Source of the DNA: Synechococcaceae bacterium WBB_10_009
GTDB lineage: Bacteria; Cyanobacteriota; Cyanobacteriia; PCC-6307; Cyanobiaceae
Assembly (NCBI GenBank): GCA_010030955.1
Contig: RHBP01000002.1
Location: 1-35,201 of the forward strand
Reading direction: 5' to 3'
Length of the DNA stretch: 35,201 nucleotides
Part shown: positions 24,143 through 30,924 of the stretch, piece by piece
Position numbering within the stretch: position 1 is the stretch's first letter
Layout: each line of letters starts with the position of its first letter
The notes under the pieces: model-generated
Told to the model about the DNA's origin: nothing
Databases searched by the model: none
The model's input: only the letters and a program-made list of their open reading frames with translations
Program-made: the position numbers and the translations under genes

Positions 24143-24787
24143 ATGCTCCCCGCCGACCTGCGCACCGCTGAATCGGAGCTGTTGACGGCGCTGCGGGCCG
24201 CCCTGGCCGAGGGGGGGAGGCGCCGCTGGACGGTCGAACTGCGGTTTGAAGGGCTGCGCATCATGCCGGTGGCGATCCGCCTGGCGGACGCCTTGCGGCC
24301 GCAGCTGCCCGCGCTGCGCCTGCTGTTCCCCGACGCCGGCGCCACCGCCCTGGCCAAACGCGATGCCCCGGAGCTCAGTGCCGCCATTGCCAGCGTGGGC
24401 GATCTGGAACGGCTGCAGCAGGCCGATGGTGGCAGCGACGGCGTGTTGCTGATCGCCGCCCCAACCCCAGCCGATTACGACGCCGTGGAGCGCACCTGCG
24501 GCCAACACCGTGGGCCGGTGGTGCTGCTCAATGGCCGGCTGGAGGATGCTGCCGTGGGCATCGGCACCGTGGCCCGCGAGCGGCGCAAGGGGTTTCTGGG
24601 GGAATGGCAGTCGGCCTATGCCCTGATTCCCACGGCGGATGGTGCCCTCCGGCATGCCCATCCCGATGCCTGGGGCTTTTACCGCCGCGATCCTGATGGC
24701 TACCGCTTCCTGACCAGCTTCGAGACCAAACCCGACACCGAGCAACTGCTGCTGGCCCTCGAGCAGGCGGCCGCCGCCGCCCCCTGA
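24143..24787 (+). CDS. DUF1995 family protein
   Basis: A 214-residue soluble protein. MLPADLRTAESELLTALRAAL and RRRWTVELRFEGLRIMPVAIRLADAL match the opening of the DUF1995 family of cyanobacteria and chloroplasts. Later blocks include LLIAAPTPADYDAVERTC, VVLLNGRLEDAAVGIGTVARERRKGFL and WGFYRRDPDGYRFLTSFETKP. The pattern suggests an alpha-beta fold that may bind nucleotide or nucleic acid, but the role is not established. There is no signal or membrane segment. ATG 24143 lies 25 bases after the desulfurase stop; the open frame upstream is an overlap artefact. Confidence 0.75.
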   Translation: MLPADLRTAESELLTALRAALAEGGRRRWTVELRFEGLRIMPVAIRLADALRPQLPALRLLFPDAGATALAKRDAPELSAAIASVGDLERLQQADGGSDGVLLIAAPTPADYDAVERTCGQHRGPVVLLNGRLEDAAVGIGTVARERRKGFLGEWQSAYALIPTADGALRHAHPDAWGFYRRDPDGYRFLTSFETKPDTEQLLLALEQAAAAAP

Positions 24788-24800
24788 ACAGCGCAGCGCC

Positions 24801-24829
24801 TTGTTCCCCCTGCCCAGGCTCCGTACACT
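24801..24829 (+). promoter_or_regulatory. sigma-70-type promoter of the DUF4330/dacB unit
   Basis: TTGTTC (24801-24806), 17-bp spacer, TACACT (24824-24829). The -10 ends 20 nt before the ATG at 24850. This is the best two-box promoter in the window. Confidence 0.6.
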
Positions 24830-24849
24830 CCGGGCTCTGCACGCTTCCC

Positions 24850-25365
24850 ATGGCTGACCGCACGCGCCGCCTTTCTGCCTTGGATCTGGGGGCCGGAGCT
24901 GCGGTGCTGCTGGCGGTGGCCGGGGTGATCTGGAGCCCCAAGCTCAGCGGCGCCGTGGCCCGTGCCACCGGCAAACTGCAACCGGTGACCGTGCTCGTTG
25001 ACGTGCGCGGCGTGCCGGTGGCCAACCCGGCGGATGTGATCGATGCGGCCCGCCGCAGCGGTGCCGTGAGCCTCGTGATCCGCAACCAGCCCCACGGCCA
25101 GGTGGCTGTGAAGCAAGTGATTCCCCTGCAGCGCAAACTCTCCGCCGTGTTCGCCGACGGCCGGGTGGTGAGTGCCCCCGACCCCAACCAGCAGCAGTTC
25201 GCCACCATCGATGCCCGTTTTGTGCTCCAGGGAGAAGGCCGCAAGGGGGCTGAGGGGGTGGTGTTTGGCAACCAAAACCTCAAGATCGGCGCCCCGATCG
25301 AATTGGAAGGCACCAACTTCCGGGTGATCGGCTCCGTCACCGGCTTGCGGCTTGGGGCCAACTGA
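24850..25365 (+). CDS. DUF4330 family membrane-anchored protein
   Basis: A 171-residue protein with one N-terminal hydrophobic helix (about 12-29, GAGAAVLLAVAGVIWSP) after a basic start, then a soluble beta-rich domain (VTVLVDVRGVPVANPADVID, VVFGNQNLKIGAPIELEGTNFRVIGSVTGLRL). This matches the cyanobacterial DUF4330 family, whose function is unknown. The ending resembles a barrel domain seen in envelope proteins. The soluble part probably faces the periplasm. The start ATG 24850 is supported by the promoter at 24801-24829. dacB begins 1 base after its stop, so an envelope role is a reasonable inference. Confidence 0.75.
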   Translation: MADRTRRLSALDLGAGAAVLLAVAGVIWSPKLSGAVARATGKLQPVTVLVDVRGVPVANPADVIDAARRSGAVSLVIRNQPHGQVAVKQVIPLQRKLSAVFADGRVVSAPDPNQQQFATIDARFVLQGEGRKGAEGVVFGNQNLKIGAPIELEGTNFRVIGSVTGLRLGAN

Positions 25366-25366
25366 G

Positions 25367-26605
25367 GTGACTGCGCAGCGGTCCCTTGCCGTCCTGGCCC
25401 TGATCGGTGCGGCCCTGCAGCCCGCCGCCCTGGCCCAGATCCCCAGCATCGCCGCCAGTTCCCTGCCGGCGGCACCACCACCGGTGGGCTTGCCCTTGCT
25501 GCAGGCCCAGGTGAGCTGCCCGGCCCTGCAACAGCGCGTGCGTGCCGTCGTGGGGGGGGAGGCGTCGGTGTGGAGCGTGAGCATCGCCGATGGCCGCGGT
25601 CGCCTGTTGGCGGATCTGAACGGCACCCGGCCGCGGATTCCCGCCTCCAACCAGAAGCTGATCAGCACCGCCATCGCCCTGGACCGGCTGGGCCCCGATT
25701 ACCGCCTGGCAACCCGCCTGTGGCGCCAGCCGGATGGCACGTTGCGCATCACCGGGGAGGGCGACCCCGACCTCGACCTGGCCCAGCTGCGGCGCTTCGC
25801 CAAGCTCGCCCTCGGTGCCGGCAACGGCCGCATCCAGCTGGTGGAGGAACCGCCCCAACGCTGGTGGCCCCAGGGGTGGGACTGGGGCGATCGCGTTGAG
25901 GCCTACGGGGCACCGATCACGCGCCTGGCGCTCACCAGCAATGCCCTCGACATGGCTGTGCCCAACCCACCGAGCCGTCTGCAGCGTTTGCTCTCCCAGG
26001 AACTCAAACGCCAGGGCGGTAGCGCCGCCATCACCCTGGTGTCACCGGCGGCCGCCGAGGCCAGTGGGGCTGAGCTGCTGCACGAGGAGCGTTCCGTGGG
26101 CATGCACGGGCTGCTCAGCCTGGCCAACACCGACAGCCACAACTTCACCGCCGAGGTGCTGTTGCGGCAGGGCGCCGGCAGTTGGGATCTGCCCGTGGCC
26201 CGCCAGCAGACGATGCAATGGCTCTCCGCCCAGGGCCTGCCCATGGCCGGTGTGAACGTGGTGGATGGCAGCGGTCTCGACCGCGGCAACCGCGTCACCA
26301 GCCGTCTGTTGGCGGCGTTGCTGCTGCGCATGGCGCAGCACCCCTACGCCCACCAGTACACCGCTTCGATGGCCATCGCCGGCCAGCGCGGCACCCTGCG
26401 CAACCTCTGGCGGGGCAGCGCCCTGGAGGGTCGGTTCCGGGGCAAGACCGGCACCATCAGCGGTGTGCGCTCGATCAGCGGCGTGCTGGACAGCCCGGAT
26501 GGGCCCCGCTATGTGAGCCTCGTGTCGAACGGCGCGGGATCCCCCAACGGCACCATCGGCGCCATCCTTGAGGAGAGTCTGGTGGCCGGGCTCTGCCCGC
26601 TCTAG
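25367..26605 (+). CDS. dacB: D-alanyl-D-alanine carboxypeptidase/endopeptidase (PBP4, S13 family)
   Basis: A 412-residue penicillin-binding protein that trims or cuts peptidoglycan cross-links in the periplasm. A signal peptide (about 1-24, LAVLALIGAALQPAALAQ) is evident. The three active-site motifs are S94-N-Q-K97 (PASNQKLIS), S257-H-N259 (TDSHNFTAEVLL) and K360-T-G (FRGKTGTISGV). It is shorter than E. coli PBP4 (477), reflecting a smaller inserted domain between the first two motifs. The start is GTG 25367, 1 base after DUF4330, so expression is coupled. It converges with the DivIVA-like gene with a 1-base gap. Confidence 0.92.
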   Translation: MTAQRSLAVLALIGAALQPAALAQIPSIAASSLPAAPPPVGLPLLQAQVSCPALQQRVRAVVGGEASVWSVSIADGRGRLLADLNGTRPRIPASNQKLISTAIALDRLGPDYRLATRLWRQPDGTLRITGEGDPDLDLAQLRRFAKLALGAGNGRIQLVEEPPQRWWPQGWDWGDRVEAYGAPITRLALTSNALDMAVPNPPSRLQRLLSQELKRQGGSAAITLVSPAAAEASGAELLHEERSVGMHGLLSLANTDSHNFTAEVLLRQGAGSWDLPVARQQTMQWLSAQGLPMAGVNVVDGSGLDRGNRVTSRLLAALLLRMAQHPYAHQYTASMAIAGQRGTLRNLWRGSALEGRFRGKTGTISGVRSISGVLDSPDGPRYVSLVSNGAGSPNGTIGAILEESLVAGLCPL

Positions 26606-26606
26606 C

Positions 26607-27557
26607 TCAACCCTGGCCGGCCACCCGGCGCAGCCGTTCGGCGGCCCGGCGGGCCCGGTTGATCGACACCGCCTGCTCCTGGCCCCGGGGTTGCTGGCCG
26701 GCGGGGGCCGTGGGATCGGCCCCCTGCAGCCGCACCAGCTCGCGGCGGCCGGCCGCCACCACCTGGCCCATGTCCCGCAGGCGCCCCTCGAGTTCACCCA
26801 GCACCTGTTCGGCGTAGCGGTTGGCCCCCTCCTGCACGGTGGCGGCCTCCTGGCGGGTGCGGGCAATCAGCGCTTCGCACTGCTGTTGGGTCTGCTGGCG
26901 GAACTGCAGGGCATCGGCCTGCACCCGCTCCGCCTCCGCCTGGCTGCCCTGCTGCAGCCGCATCGCCTCCTGCCGGATTTTCTCCAGCTCCAGCAGGCTC
27001 TGCTGGCGGGCCTGCTCGTGCTGCTCCGTGAGCTGGCGCTTGAGCTCGATCGCCTCCTGGTCGAGCTGTTGGCGCCGCTGCAGGGCCTCCTGTTCCAGGT
27101 GTTGGCGGTGTTGGCTGAACTGCTGCTCCAGCTGGGCCAGGCGACCCTGATGCTCCTGCTCCGCCTTCGCCATCTGCTGGCGTGCCTGGCCGATCATCTG
27201 CTCGCACTGCTGGCGGGCCTGTTCCCTCAGCTCCGCGACCTGGCGCTCGGCCTCCTGGCGCACGGCCTGGGCGTTGATCAGCTGTTCGCGCTGCTGCTTG
27301 GCCTGCTGCAGGATCTCCTCGGCCTGCTGGCGGGCGGTGCCGATGAACTCCTCCTTCTGCCGCACCAGGGCATCGGCCTGGCTGAGCTGGGCCGGCAGGG
27401 CTTCACGCACCGCATCCATTAGCTCGATGGCGTCCTGCTCGTTCACCAGGCGCCCGCCGCTGAAGGGAACGCGGGTGCCATCCAGCACGATCTCCTCGAG
27501 TTGATCGAGTTGATCGAGCACGGAGCTCACCTGGGTGCCGAGCGGAGCCTCAGACAT
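26607..27557 (-). CDS. DivIVA/Cdv3-like coiled-coil protein
   Basis: A ~316-residue hydrophilic protein dominated by a long Gln/Glu/Arg-rich coiled coil (about residues 65-270, e.g. QQAEEILQQAKQQREQL). A short N-terminal domain precedes it (VLDQLDQLEEIVLDGTRVPF, VNEQDAIELMDAVREALPAQL). That pattern resembles, from memory, the cyanobacterial DivIVA-like division factor Cdv3. A less likely alternative is an ATP-synthase-b-like or structural protein. There is no signal or membrane helix. The start is ATG 27557, or GTG one codon upstream (27560), which overlaps the coaD stop as GTGA, so it is coupled to coaD. A role in septum placement is inferred. Confidence 0.6.
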   Translation of the reverse strand: MSEAPLGTQVSSVLDQLDQLEEIVLDGTRVPFSGGRLVNEQDAIELMDAVREALPAQLSQADALVRQKEEFIGTARQQAEEILQQAKQQREQLINAQAVRQEAERQVAELREQARQQCEQMIGQARQQMAKAEQEHQGRLAQLEQQFSQHRQHLEQEALQRRQQLDQEAIELKRQLTEQHEQARQQSLLELEKIRQEAMRLQQGSQAEAERVQADALQFRQQTQQQCEALIARTRQEAATVQEGANRYAEQVLGELEGRLRDMGQVVAAGRRELVRLQGADPTAPAGQQPRGQEQAVSINRARRAAERLRRVAGQG

Positions 27558-28051
27558 CACAGCGTTGCGGGGGATGCCTGATTAAAGAGCCTGGCCAGAT
27601 CCTCCGCCACTCCCGGCGGCACCATGTGATCAACCGCACCGCCGAAGCGGGCCACCTCCTTCACCACGGAGCTGCTGAGGAAGCTGTGGGCGGTGGCCGT
27701 GGCCAGAAACAACGTTTCCAGCCGTGGCGCCAGACTCTTGTTGGTGTGGGCGATCTGCAGCTCGTATTCGAAGTCGCTCAGGGCCCGCAGGCCGCGCAGG
27801 ATCACGCCGGCGCCGCACTGCTGGGCGAAGGCCACGGTGAGGCCATCGAAGGCGGCCACCTCCACCGTGGGCAGATGGCGCGTGGCCTGGCGGATCTGCT
27901 CCAGCCGCGCCTCAACGCTGAAGCAGGGGTTCTTGCTGGGGTTGCGCAGCACCGCCACCACCAGGCCATCGAACAGCTGGGCGCCGCGCTCGATCAGGTC
28001 GAGGTGGCCCAGGGTGAGCGGATCGAAACTGCCGGGGTAGAGGGCGCGCAT
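27557..28051 (-). CDS. coaD: phosphopantetheine adenylyltransferase
   Basis: A 164-residue nucleotidyltransferase making dephospho-CoA from 4'-phosphopantetheine and ATP, the penultimate CoA step. It opens MRALYPGSFDPLTLGHLDLIERG with the nucleotidyl-transferase TxGH motif. RGLRALSDFEYELQIAHTNKSL and the C-terminal ATAHSFLSSSVVKEVARFGG are also diagnostic. Length matches the bacterial CoaD family. The start is fixed at 28051 because the conserved fold begins at residue 2. A TAGGAT box ends just 6 nt upstream, so the message could be leaderless. The 3' end overlaps the DivIVA-like gene start. Confidence 0.95.
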   Translation of the reverse strand: MRALYPGSFDPLTLGHLDLIERGAQLFDGLVVAVLRNPSKNPCFSVEARLEQIRQATRHLPTVEVAAFDGLTVAFAQQCGAGVILRGLRALSDFEYELQIAHTNKSLAPRLETLFLATATAHSFLSSSVVKEVARFGGAVDHMVPPGVAEDLARLFNQASPATL

Positions 28052-28056
28052 GGGCC

Positions 28057-28108
28057 GATCCTATGGAGAGGATCCGTCCCTGGCTGGCGGTTTCTAGAGT
28101 CCAGCCAG
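28057..28108. promoter_or_regulatory. inverted repeats and divergent -10 boxes between coaD and the flavin reductase
   Basis: GATCCT-ATGGAG-AGGATC (28057-28074) overlaps a minus-strand TAGGAT (28063-28058) at coaD. CTGGCTGG (28080-28087) and CCAGCCAG (28101-28108) form a perfect 8-bp inverted repeat. Its 13-nt spacer holds TAGAGT (28095-28100), which ends 21 nt before the flavin reductase ATG. Each dyad covers one candidate -10, as expected for operators. Confidence 0.5.
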
Positions 28109-28121
28109 CAGTTCCACACCA

Positions 28122-28616
28122 ATGGCCACCAGCCCCAGTCTCAACGCCGAGGCCAAAAAGGTTCTCCTGCGCAAGATCCCCCATGGGGTGTTCATTTGCG
28201 GTGTGGCGGAGGGCGATGAGGTGAACGGGTTCACCGCCAGCTGGGTGACCCAGGGCTCGTTTGAGCCCCCCCTGGTGGTGATGGCGGTGCGGGCCGACAG
28301 CACCAGCAACGGCATGATCCAGCGCAGCGGACGCTTCTCCCTCAACGTGCTGTCGGCCGATCAGAAGGACTTGGCGGCCGTGTTCTTCAAACCCCAGAAG
28401 GGGGTCGGCGGCCGCTTTGATGCGGCCCCCTTCCAGCTGGGGGAGCTGGGGTTGCCGATCCTGCAGGACGCGCTCGGTGCCGTGGAGTGTGAACTGGTGG
28501 GGCAGGTGGCCCACGGCGATCACACCGTGTTCGTGGGGGAGGTGAAAACCGCCACCCTGCACCGCGATGGGGCCGCCCTCGAACTGAGCAGCACGGGCTG
28601 GCAGTACGGCGGTTGA
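28122..28616 (+). CDS. flavin reductase family (FMN-binding split-barrel) protein
   Basis: A 164-residue flavin reductase-like domain protein. PHGVFICGVAEGDEVNGFTASWVTQGSFEPPLVVMAVRADS is the typical FMN-binding split-barrel opening, followed by GRFSLNVLSADQKDLAAVFF and the C-terminal GDHTVFVGEVKTATL. Such proteins bind FMN and either reduce free flavin with NAD(P)H or act as small flavoproteins; in cyanobacteria the same fold forms the C-terminal part of flavodiiron proteins. It heads a run in which its stop overlaps the uvrC TTG start (TTGA, 28613-28616). A TAGAGT box inside an inverted repeat lies just upstream. Confidence 0.85.
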   Translation: MATSPSLNAEAKKVLLRKIPHGVFICGVAEGDEVNGFTASWVTQGSFEPPLVVMAVRADSTSNGMIQRSGRFSLNVLSADQKDLAAVFFKPQKGVGGRFDAAPFQLGELGLPILQDALGAVECELVGQVAHGDHTVFVGEVKTATLHRDGAALELSSTGWQYGG

Positions 28617-30607
28617 CCCCCCTTCTGCAGGATCCGGCGCGGCTGAAGGCCCGGCTCAAGGAGCTGCCGGCGGAGCCGGGTTGCTACCTGCTGCGGGATG
28701 GTGAGGACCGCATCCTTTACATCGGCAAGGCCAAGGTGCTGCGCAACCGGGTGCGCAGCTACTTCCAAAGCGGCAGCGGCCACGGCCACAGCCCCCGCAT
28801 CGCCCTGATGGTGCGGCAGGTGTGCGAGATCGAATTCATCGTCACCGACAGCGAAGCCGAAGCCCTGGCCCTCGAGGCCAACCTGATCAAGAACCACCAG
28901 CCGCACTTCAATGTGCTGCTCAAGGACGACAAGAAATACCCCTATCTGTGCATCACCTGGAGTGAGGCCTACCCGCGCATCTTCATCACCCGCCGGCGCC
29001 GCTTCCGCTCACCGCTCGACCGCTTCTACGGCCCATACGTGGATGTGGGGCTGCTGCGCCGCACCCTGGCCCTGGTGAAACGGGTGTTCCCCCTGCGGCA
29101 ACGCCCCCAACCGCTCTACCGCGATCGCACCTGCCTGAACTTCGACATCGGCCGCTGCCCGGGGGTTTGCCAGCAGAAGATCAGTTCGGAGGATTACCAC
29201 CGCACCCTGCGCCAGGTGGCGATGGTGTTCCAGGGGCGTAATGACGAATTGCTGGATCTGTTGGACCAGCAGATGCAGCGCTATGCCGAGCGGCTTGATT
29301 TTGAAAGTGCCGCCCGGGTGCGTGATCAGCTGCAGGGCATCGGCACGCTCACGGCCGACCAGAAGATGAGCGTTGGCGACAGCACCATCAGCCGTGATGT
29401 GATCGCCCTGGCCTGCGACCAGCGGGTGGCGGCGGTGCAGGTGTTTCAGATGCGAGCCGGCAAGTTGGTGGGCCGATTGGGGTTCACCGCCGAGGCCCTG
29501 CCGGACCCTGGGCGGATCCTGCAGACGGTGATTGAGGAGCACTACGGCCAGGTGGATGGGGTGGAGATCCCGCCGGAACTGCTGTTGCAACATGCCCTCC
29601 CCCAGCAGGCGCTGCTGCAGGAGTGGTTGAGCGAGCTGCGCGGGCGGCGGGTGCGCCTCTCGGTGCCGCAACGGCAGCAGAAGGCCGACCTGATCGAGCT
29701 GGTTGAGCGCAACGCCCAGTACGAATTGCAGCGGGCCCAACGGGCCAGTGAGCAGAACCTGCTGGCCACCGAAGACCTCGCCCAGCTCTTGGATCTGCCC
29801 ACACCGCCGCGGCGGATCGAGGGTTACGACATCAGCCACATCCAGGGCAGCGACGCGGTGGGCTCCCAGGTGGTGTTCATCGACGGACTGCCCGCCAAGC
29901 AGCACTACCGCAAGTACAAGATTCGCAGCGCCTCGGTGCGGGCCGGCCACTCCGACGACTTCATGAGCATGGCGGAGGTGATTCGGCGTCGCTTCCGCCG
30001 TTGGTCGCAGGCCAAAGCGGAGGGGGCCGACCTGCAGGCCCTGCGCCGCTCGACCGCCAGCACGCTGCACACCGGTGGCCTCAACGACTGGCCCGACGTG
30101 GTGATGATCGACGGCGGCAAGGGGCAGCTCTCGGCGGTGATGGAGGCCCTGCGCGAATTGGACCTGGACCAGGAGCTGGTGGTCTGCTCCTTGGCCAAGC
30201 AGCGGGAGGAGGTGTTCCTGCCCGGCGCCTCCACGCCGCTGGAGAGCGATGCCGACCAGCTGGGGTTGCAGTTGCTGCGGCGCCTCCGGGATGAGGCCCA
30301 CCGTTTTGCCGTGAGCTTCCACCGCCAGCAGCGGGGCGAGCGGATGACCCGTTCACGGCTCTCCGACATCCCGGGGCTGGGGCCGAAGCGCATCCGCGAC
30401 CTGCTGGCCCATTTCCGTTCGGTGGATGCGATCCAGCTGGCCAGCCTGGAGGCCCTGCAGGCGGCACCGGGTCTTGGGCCCGGCCTGGCCCGCCAGGTGT
30501 GGAGCCATTTCCATCCCCAGGTCGACGATTCACCACCCGAGCAACCCTTGCCCGAAGATGGGCCACTGCCATTGGGCGATCCAGCCCCCCTGGAGGTCGC
30601 CCTGTGA
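28613..30607 (+). CDS. uvrC: excinuclease ABC subunit C
   Basis: A 664-residue dual-incision nuclease of nucleotide excision repair. The order is: GIY-YIG domain near the N-terminus (GCYLLRDGEDRILYIGKAKVLRNRVRSYF), Cys-containing middle (DRTCLNFDIGRCPGVC), UVR domain that binds UvrB (DLLDQQMQRYAERLDFESAARVRDQL), RNase-H-like endonuclease (EGYDISHIQGSDAVGSQVVF, VVMIDGGKGQLS), and tandem helix-hairpin-helix (SDIPGLGPKRIRDLLAHF, AAPGLGPGLARQVW). Pro-rich residues end the protein. The start is TTG 28613 overlapping the flavin reductase stop; no ATG is available before the conserved domain. Its stop overlaps the next GTG start. Confidence 0.95.
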   Translation: MTPLLQDPARLKARLKELPAEPGCYLLRDGEDRILYIGKAKVLRNRVRSYFQSGSGHGHSPRIALMVRQVCEIEFIVTDSEAEALALEANLIKNHQPHFNVLLKDDKKYPYLCITWSEAYPRIFITRRRRFRSPLDRFYGPYVDVGLLRRTLALVKRVFPLRQRPQPLYRDRTCLNFDIGRCPGVCQQKISSEDYHRTLRQVAMVFQGRNDELLDLLDQQMQRYAERLDFESAARVRDQLQGIGTLTADQKMSVGDSTISRDVIALACDQRVAAVQVFQMRAGKLVGRLGFTAEALPDPGRILQTVIEEHYGQVDGVEIPPELLLQHALPQQALLQEWLSELRGRRVRLSVPQRQQKADLIELVERNAQYELQRAQRASEQNLLATEDLAQLLDLPTPPRRIEGYDISHIQGSDAVGSQVVFIDGLPAKQHYRKYKIRSASVRAGHSDDFMSMAEVIRRRFRRWSQAKAEGADLQALRRSTASTLHTGGLNDWPDVVMIDGGKGQLSAVMEALRELDLDQELVVCSLAKQREEVFLPGASTPLESDADQLGLQLLRRLRDEAHRFAVSFHRQQRGERMTRSRLSDIPGLGPKRIRDLLAHFRSVDAIQLASLEALQAAPGLGPGLARQVWSHFHPQVDDSPPEQPLPEDGPLPLGDPAPLEVAL

Positions 30608-30924
30608 GCCCGCATCCCATCCGTGCCCTGATGGGGTTGGTGCTGGCCATCGCCCTGCTGATTCAGGCCGCCCCGGCCCTGGCGGGTCCGGGTTTGTGCA
30701 TTGGACCCGTCTGCGGCGACGGCATCACCCGCAGTGCCAAGCACCACTGGCAACTGCGGTTGCGGCTCAGCGACCAACGCGGCCACTTGGAGCGCATCAC
30801 GGTGGACTGCCGCCACGGGGTGCTGAGCCCGGAGCGGGGGCCCGTGGAGCGGGGCCATGCCCTGGCCGTGGCCCTCAAGGCCTGCCGGCTGGCGGGTGAA
30901 CAACCGGTCGACACCAGCGCATGA
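30604..30924 (+). CDS. small secreted protein of unknown function
   Basis: A 106-residue protein starting GTG 30604, overlapping the uvrC stop (GTGA), and ending in an ATGA overlap with the photolyase gene. A classical signal peptide is visible (SPHPIRALMGLVLAIALLIQAAPALA, cleavage likely near residue 28). The mature part is about 78 residues: GLCIGPVCGDGITRSAKHHW, LRLRLSDQRGHLERITVDCRHG, then KACRLAG. Four cysteines could form two disulfides in the periplasm. I do not recognise a domain. Its fixed place between two DNA-repair genes is odd for an exported protein and may only reflect operon packing. Confidence 0.65.
   Translation: MSPHPIRALMGLVLAIALLIQAAPALAGPGLCIGPVCGDGITRSAKHHWQLRLRLSDQRGHLERITVDCRHGVLSPERGPVERGHALAVALKACRLAGEQPVDTSA

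Noticed and set aside
26568..27422. A Leu-rich plus-strand frame that looks like many membrane helices
   Set aside because: It is the antisense of the Gln/Glu-rich coiled coil; CAG and GAG codons read backwards give Leu.
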